Assembly: GCF_910592395.1 (NCBI RefSeq) | Contig: NC_088315.1 | Location: 8,126,501-8,190,500, forward strand | Source of the DNA: Lineus longissimus | Lineage: Eukaryota; Nemertea; Pilidiophora; Heteronemertea; Lineidae | DNA length: 64,000 nucleotides | Direction: 5' to 3' | Shown here: positions 1-64,000 of the stretch, piece after piece | Position numbering within the stretch: the first letter of the stretch is position 1 | Layout: the number at the start of each line of letters is the position of its first letter | Program-made: the position numbers and the translations under genes | Notes under the pieces: generated by a model | Seen by the model: only the letters and a program-made list of their open reading frames with translations | Database searches by the model: none | Told to the model about the DNA's origin: nothing

Positions 1-58332
<58,332 letters not shown>

Positions 58333-59812
58333 CTGCAATGAAAAACATGGAGAGAATCGTAAGCAAGGCAACAAAATATCATGGCTTTAACGTGTGCCCT
58401 GCAACAAGTGAGTTTTATTACTGCAACACATTTTTGCCACCAGGTAAGCTACCTACTTTGAAATGTTGCACTATATTGTGAATGGTGGAGAAACAGAATA
58501 TCTAGACTACAAAAAGAAGTAAGGCAAACAGAGGCTAATAGGAAATATGAAACATCGGACAAACTACTCAATATCACCTTTGTCGGCTATCCAGTAAGAT
58601 AATGGAAACAATCTAAAAATTGCAAGAAAAAAAAAGTCATTTTGCACAACTTTTGACAGTGTCGTGACTGTCATCTGATTCTAGCTTTCTGATGGGCAAA
58701 GACTGACAAATAGTACCGGTCTTGGCAAAACACAACGGACTCGGAAAACTTTCCTGTACAACTTTTTCCTAAGTGGAAACCAGGCTGACTTTTCTATTTC
58801 CTAATGGGAGTTGGTCAGCCTTCAGGTACATCTCATATTCGACCATTTGAAACCACGTTTCTACCATCATGGTCTATGACAAAAGTATTGATAAGTTTTC
58901 TCTAATGATTCCAGGAAAGTCGAAGAAACAGCCGGCTTTGTTGTTTTGACCATTGACCATTAAATTTTATCAGGAAATGCAGAATTTAGTCAACAGCTAA
59001 ATGAAAACGAAATGAGTGGGCCAACTTTTAGCTTCTAGCTACTTTGAGAATATTTCATAGTTTACAGCATAGCTTTTTCAAATAGCCTCAGCTGTTATGC
59101 AGAAGGGAAAATGTTCAGTGTTATGTGATACTTGTCCCATCCAACTGTCAGCTGAGACAATACCATCATCTGAATATTGATGAGGTCGGAGGGAACCAGC
59201 TGGCAATTAAGGCAACTATCTTTTTAGATGCTGGTAATCAATTTGAGCTTGTTCTGTAGCAAGGAAGCAAGGTGAAGGGAAAAGTAGCAGATTTTGGTGA
59301 AATCCTGTATTCTAGCAAACATTTGCTCAAAAGTTGAATGGGGAGACCAAGTTTGCTGGCAAATATATCTCATAAACTCAAAGCTCATATGAGATCACCC
59401 CAGAGAACAGGTTCTAATCCTACTAATTCTATTCAGTGCATTAGCATTCAAGATTTATCGAGGTACGGCCAATTTTTGGTGCTTGGTCCGGTTGGCAGAA
59501 AAAGTGACATTCGTTTTTCATTCAGTGTCACCCTGTAGACTTGTTGTAGCGAGATTTTGGCTAATGAGACACTCTTCACTTCCTAACTCCTATCTCTAAT
59601 CCAATGTGCCAAGAAGGCAGTTTGTATCGGAGACAGCTACCACAGAGGCACGAACCTTTGACATTTCGTTCACGAGGCCAATTCCTAAACCACACGAGGC
59701 CATCAGGATCAGATATATTTTCATGAGCTTGATTAAGATCTGCCAGAAAAAGCATCGGAGAGAAAGTCAGAATGAAAATATTGATCTTGTCATTCGAGGA
59801 AAGGTTAACATT

Positions 59813-60078
59813 GCCAGACTGTCTTAGCTCACCTTAGAAACAATAAGCTGATTGACCTGGGGGGCTGTTACACCTTGGCATTTAAGATACCCTCAATATT
59901 AGAAAAAATGTCTGCAAACTAGGCCATGTGTCTCCTGTCACTGCCAAGATGGTCGGCAGTCTGGTCCGTGGTCAGCAACCTTGTTCTATCAAGGGTTGAC
60001 ATTGGCAGTCTGTCTTAGCTCACCTTAGAAACAATAAGCTGGTTGGCCTGGGGGCTGTTAAACCTTGGCATTTAAGAA
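59813..60078. repeat. Direct duplication of about 75 bp
   Basis: Two copies about 180 bp apart share CTGTCTTAGCTCACCTTAGA, AACAATAAGCTG and GGGGGCTGTTA--CCTTGGCA. Confidence 0.8.
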
Positions 60079-60204
60079 GCTGATTTGCCTGTTGACATTT
60101 AAGATCATGTTCAATATTAGAAACAATATCTGCTTAAAATGTCAGCCAACAGTGTCTGTTTTCACTGCCAGCATTCTGGTCTGAGGTCAGCCGTCTTTTC
60201 TTCA

Positions 60205-60452
60205 TTACTGAGTTCATAACTTCATTACTAAGTTCATTACTTTCTTACAAAGTTCACTCCTTCATTTATGAGTTCATGGCTTCATCTCTGAATTCACTAC
60301 TTCATCTAAGAGTTCATTACTTTCTTTGAGTTCTATTACTTTCTTACTGAGTTCATTACTTCTTTACTGAGTTCATTACATCCTTACTGACTTCATTACC
60401 TCATAACTTAGTTCATTACTTCCTTACTGAGTTCATTTCTTCTTTGCTGTGT
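60205..60452. repeat. Degenerate tandem repeat, about 20-bp unit
   Basis: About twelve copies of TTCATTACTTCCTTACTGAG with point changes. Confidence 0.88.
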
Positions 60453-61969
60453 TCAACAAAATCAACTTTAGAGACACAAGCATGTCAAGTTATCAAATAT
60501 GGCCTTCAATGCAAGTATTTTGCACCCGTGAACAGAGTTGACAAACTTGGAAGGAAAATGGCCTGGGCTCGTTGTACAAAACAAGTAAGCCACTAACTTG
60601 ATGTTAACTTTAGCTTGGCATTAAGCCCAATGGGTTTAACTGAAGGAGATAACACCCAGTTAGAGTTAAAGCCACATTATCGACTTACCTTGTTCTAAAC
60701 AACAAGCCCTGAACTTGAGATACTTACTTCGTCATTCACAAAACAATGTCAATACTCGGTACTTTTATATCGACTGTCGAGATAAGTCTCACTTGGCCAA
60801 TAATAGAGGTGTCATCTTCAGGCACATTAGCTTATGATGTATTGTCACAGGTTCATGTTTATAAACGAGTCAGGTGGTGAATGGAGCTCAAGGTACAGCA
60901 GTGTCTGAGAACATTGGAAGCACAGTAGAACTCGATTGTGGACACCCTTGATACTGACAAGTGCTGGCCTTAAAAGAGAGGTGTCCTGATCAAAGATGTC
61001 AAATTGAATGGAAACAACCAAAAAGCTCATGCTCTGCGTGGTTAAACCGGCTCATGCTCTGCGTGGTTACAACAACCATCTGCTCGATTGACAGGCTATG
61101 ATACCGATCAACCGACACCAGGTGCCTTCAATGACTCTTTCCATCTGTTCGGCCAGTCATCCCAGAATGAATCAATATATCGCAGTTGTGGAAATCGGCT
61201 TCCCTAGTCGTCAATGCGGGAAGCCGTACCCCATCAGATCGGGAGATGCGTCCATCACTTCTTGGGATTCGCATATTGTTGTGGACGAGTTTGATTAGAC
61301 TCAATTTAGGTAAACAGTATTGTAGTAGCGCTGGACCAATATAGATGCTGACTTTCAAAAGATTCTGCTCACTGGCTATTCTAAACCTTTTCTACCAAAC
61401 TATAGATTAGTTTAGCTTTGTCAAAATACTCTAGTTTCACCGATCTCAGAATGCTTCATTATTAACTAAGAAATGGCCAAGCCAGAACATGACGTCCAGA
61501 CTATCAGACAATTTCGTGTTGCCATACCGTTGTCTCATCAAACTGAACATTTTGAATGGCTTTAAACAACAATGGGCCAATTTCACCCTAGAGTATGTAC
61601 AAACTTTCATCAGACACACCAAAATTGTTGAAGAGAGTTTGAATTAATTCCTCTAAAGGAAATTAAAATATATTATTTTGCAAGTAGCGCCCTTTACAAA
61701 CGTAAAAACCACGTACTTGAAATGAATCGTTCAGTTTGAAGTTTGTGGGAAATTTGCAACGAGTCGCAGGTGGTGGCCGCAGAAATTGATCGGTCTATTT
61801 CGCTAATTTTAGCAAACTGGGGAGAAAATTCTTTAGCATTTTGTCTGGTGTATTCATCTTAAAATGACTCTTTGTGAGTTTGCTGAAGCGTCTGGTGTTG
61901 TGAAAATTAGAGGAGGATGTTCAAAGTTAGCGTACATCAGCGTTCTCCACAGGGTTTTCTCAAGTTCGG

Positions 61970-62085
61970 GTGGTACCCGTGATATCACAAGGTAGGGTGG
62001 TCCTATAGAAACCCTTTACAAAATTCTAGAGTGAGATAGGGTGGCATCTCCAAGGTAGGGTGGTAAGCTGTCAAGGTAGGGTGGG
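61970..62085. repeat. Degenerate AAGGTAGGGTGGT repeat
   Basis: Four or five irregularly spaced copies of AAGGTAGGGTGGT, pyrimidine-rich on the gene-sense strand. Confidence 0.7.
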
Positions 62086-63920
62086 CTGCCCTGACAAATG
62101 GCTTTCGGGAGAACACTGTACATGATGATGGATTTTACCACTTTCTGTCTCCTTCCTCTACTTTGGAGAAGAGTCGAGTAGCAACTTGGGACAAAGAGCA
62201 CGGAGAAAAGTTAAGGATGCAAAATGAGCAAGCACCTGACTTAGTAAAGCGCTCGCTTTGACCTGTTCAGTTTCTTTTCAACTTTTTGAAAAGTCTCAAC
62301 TTCTGTTAACTTCTTCCACTTCTGAGCAGAGAAGAGTCGCAACTATGTCTAAGAGCACCCACTTTAGTTCAGTAAAAACTTTTCTTTTGACCCCTTGCTT
62401 TCAAACCTTGTATTGCTGATGATAATGGTCTCATCTAGCTTGTTGTTCGTCTGCTTGAAGACAATCATATGTTTTTTACTCGGGACACCGAGAGACAAGT
62501 TCCCACTTCACTTCAGCGAAACTTCTCCTTTGACCTTTTCACTTTCTTTCGATTGTTCTAATAGCAACTTTCTTGTTGTCCTTCTGTTTTAGTGCCAAAA
62601 GCCACCCTTTGATAAATCAATGGCCATTAGCGATTCTTTTCTTGGTCTTAAGTTTTAGGAGGAGATTATGTCTGCCCTTAGATGTTCCATGAGAGATGTC
62701 AAGTGCCAGTTGAAGCTTAATCGACTAGTCGATTGTCGGTAGACATGATGGGTTGACAGTTGCACCGGAGTAGCTTATGACGAATCAGAGGTTCCAGACT
62801 GGCTGAATAAGGAACCCATGAAGATACCAAGAGTTTAGACGCCAAGGCTGCTAAAAGTCATTAGATCAGCACCTTGAAGGAAGGAAATAACAGATGATAG
62901 AATTCATAAACCTTGCACTTATGTAGGGACGTATTCAACAACTTCCACTGCCACAACTTTGTCAATTTCTTCGCACACATTGCAACGAATTTATAAGCAC
63001 CCAAACCATGGCAACTAACACAGCTAAAACAGATCAGAATTACATCATGTATTGAATACCTCCAAGTGCAACCAATGTTCGTCAAACCAACAGAAAATCT
63101 TTACAAATACCATATACGGAAGTTCTGGGGAATTAGAGTACAATGATGCCCTTTGTTCCTCACATAGGTTGGCAACAATAAGATGCTGGGGCAATGATAC
63201 TATTAAGTTTGCTATGCTCCTGGAATGGTTCCGGTTGCCAAGGCAAGGTTGATGTCGGTTGGGAAATGCTTCAGAAGGAAGCACTTGCCGAAAACCTCAT
63301 TCACATTCAAAGTTGCATCCCAGCCTATTTAGATACGATATCAATCAATTGAAATTTACGAGTTCCTTACAGTAGCGAGCTTGCTGAAGTGACTGCGATC
63401 TCGGATCCTTGCAAGTCAAGATGGAATATGCTAAGCGGGAGCGGGTTAACTCAATTTCAGCTGTTAGGAGTTTAAAGAGTGATTAGATCCACCAGATAGT
63501 TTTTCCACCATTTGGCAAACAATTTGGGTGCTCCCAGAAGCTTTAGACAGACGAGTTCTCACCATAAATTTATAACCGGTGCGAAAGCATAATCTTGTAT
63601 TCAAAGGAACCAGCTGCTTCTGATTTTCAATTAAGTCACATCACCGTGAAGTGCGGAAGATTCTCTCCCTAGGTGACACTGGATGAATGCAACTACTCAA
63701 GCGGAATTAGCTCCTTGCTGGCAGGGTGCTCCTCAAACTGGGATATTTCAAGCCAGAGGGAGCCTGGGTGACACGAGAGATGCATCTAGGGAAGGGAACT
63801 GTTTGCTAAACTGGCATATATCATGTTCAGAATTGGGTGTTTATGTCCAACACACATGATAATGTAATCGCCACTTGTTCATTTAAAAGTCCCTACATTG
63901 GTTGTTCACTTCTCTTGCAG

Positions 63921-63983
63921 TGACCACACTTATGGCAATGAGAGAGAGAGAACACCATCGCCTTGCGACTGTGGTTGATCTTG
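63921..63983 (+). CDS. Possible isolated plus-strand exon
   Basis: A good acceptor (TTCACTTCTCTTGCAG) is followed 63 bases later by GTAAGA. One frame is open through the interval and reads TTLMAMREREHHRLATVVDL. The peptide is not recognised, and only one frame is open. It could be an exon of a plus-strand gene starting near the right edge, or a chance pairing of splice-like sites beside a short GA run. Confidence 0.2.
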
Positions 63984-64000
63984 GTAAGAATCTGGAGACC

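Larger units (their letters stand above)
58333..63920. other. Sequence upstream of the first recognised liprin exon
   Basis: 5.6 kb, probably part of a liprin intron. I searched by eye on the minus strand for the conserved N-terminal segment (DERDRLLDTLRETQE-like) and did not find it. It holds a 180-bp-spaced duplication (59813-60078), a TTCATTACTT-type array (60205-60452), a duplicated GGCTCATGCTCTGCGTGGTT (61024-61069) and an AAGGTAGGGTGGT repeat (61970-62085). Confidence 0.7.

Noticed and set aside
58333-64000. Search for the missing N-terminal liprin exons
   Set aside because: No minus-strand segment resembling the DERDRLLDTLRETQE or RLQDVIYDRDSLQRQL parts was found by eye; they most likely lie beyond 64000.

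Overview
The window is animal (metazoan) genomic DNA that holds most of one large gene on the minus strand: a liprin-alpha (PPFIA / syd-2 family) synaptic scaffold gene. I could place 25 coding exons with GT-AG borders and compatible phases. Spliced together they give 3,672 nt, or 1,224 codons, with no stop. In gene order the exons run from 58332 down to position 1. The five-prime exons, with the conserved start region before the [10 protein letters not shown]-like segment, are not found and probably lie above 64000. The last exon is open at position 1, so the stop codon and C-terminal end lie outside. An extra exon at 33298-33411, with its own ATG and an upstream in-frame stop, joins in phase to exon 5 and looks like an alternative first exon for a short isoform.

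In protein terms, exons 1-11 (58332 to 25599) encode the N-terminal coiled-coil half used for self-association and for binding active-zone partners. Exons 12-18 (23699 to 11024) encode a second short coiled coil and a long, poorly ordered Ser/Pro/Met-rich linker. Exons 19-24 (10547 to 8067) encode three SAM domains. Exon 25 (279 to 1) encodes the RVPSWRKKF basic motif and an unusually long Ser/Gly/Asn-rich tail. Exons 1-9 all begin and end in phase 0.

The introns (0.13 to about 9 kb) hold no second gene that I can support. They are rich in minisatellites (more than a dozen arrays with units of about 20-75 bp), two families of MITE-like elements with terminal inverted repeats, a dispersed family of unknown class, and tRNA-derived SINE-like elements. 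One 26-bp array repeats the splice donor of exon 1. A possible isolated plus-strand exon lies at the extreme right end.

The intron-rich structure, the liprin sequence and the SINE/MITE load suggest an invertebrate bilaterian, probably marine, but I cannot name the phylum. All calls come from reading the sequence; family matches rest on recalled conserved segments of liprin-alpha, not on a search.
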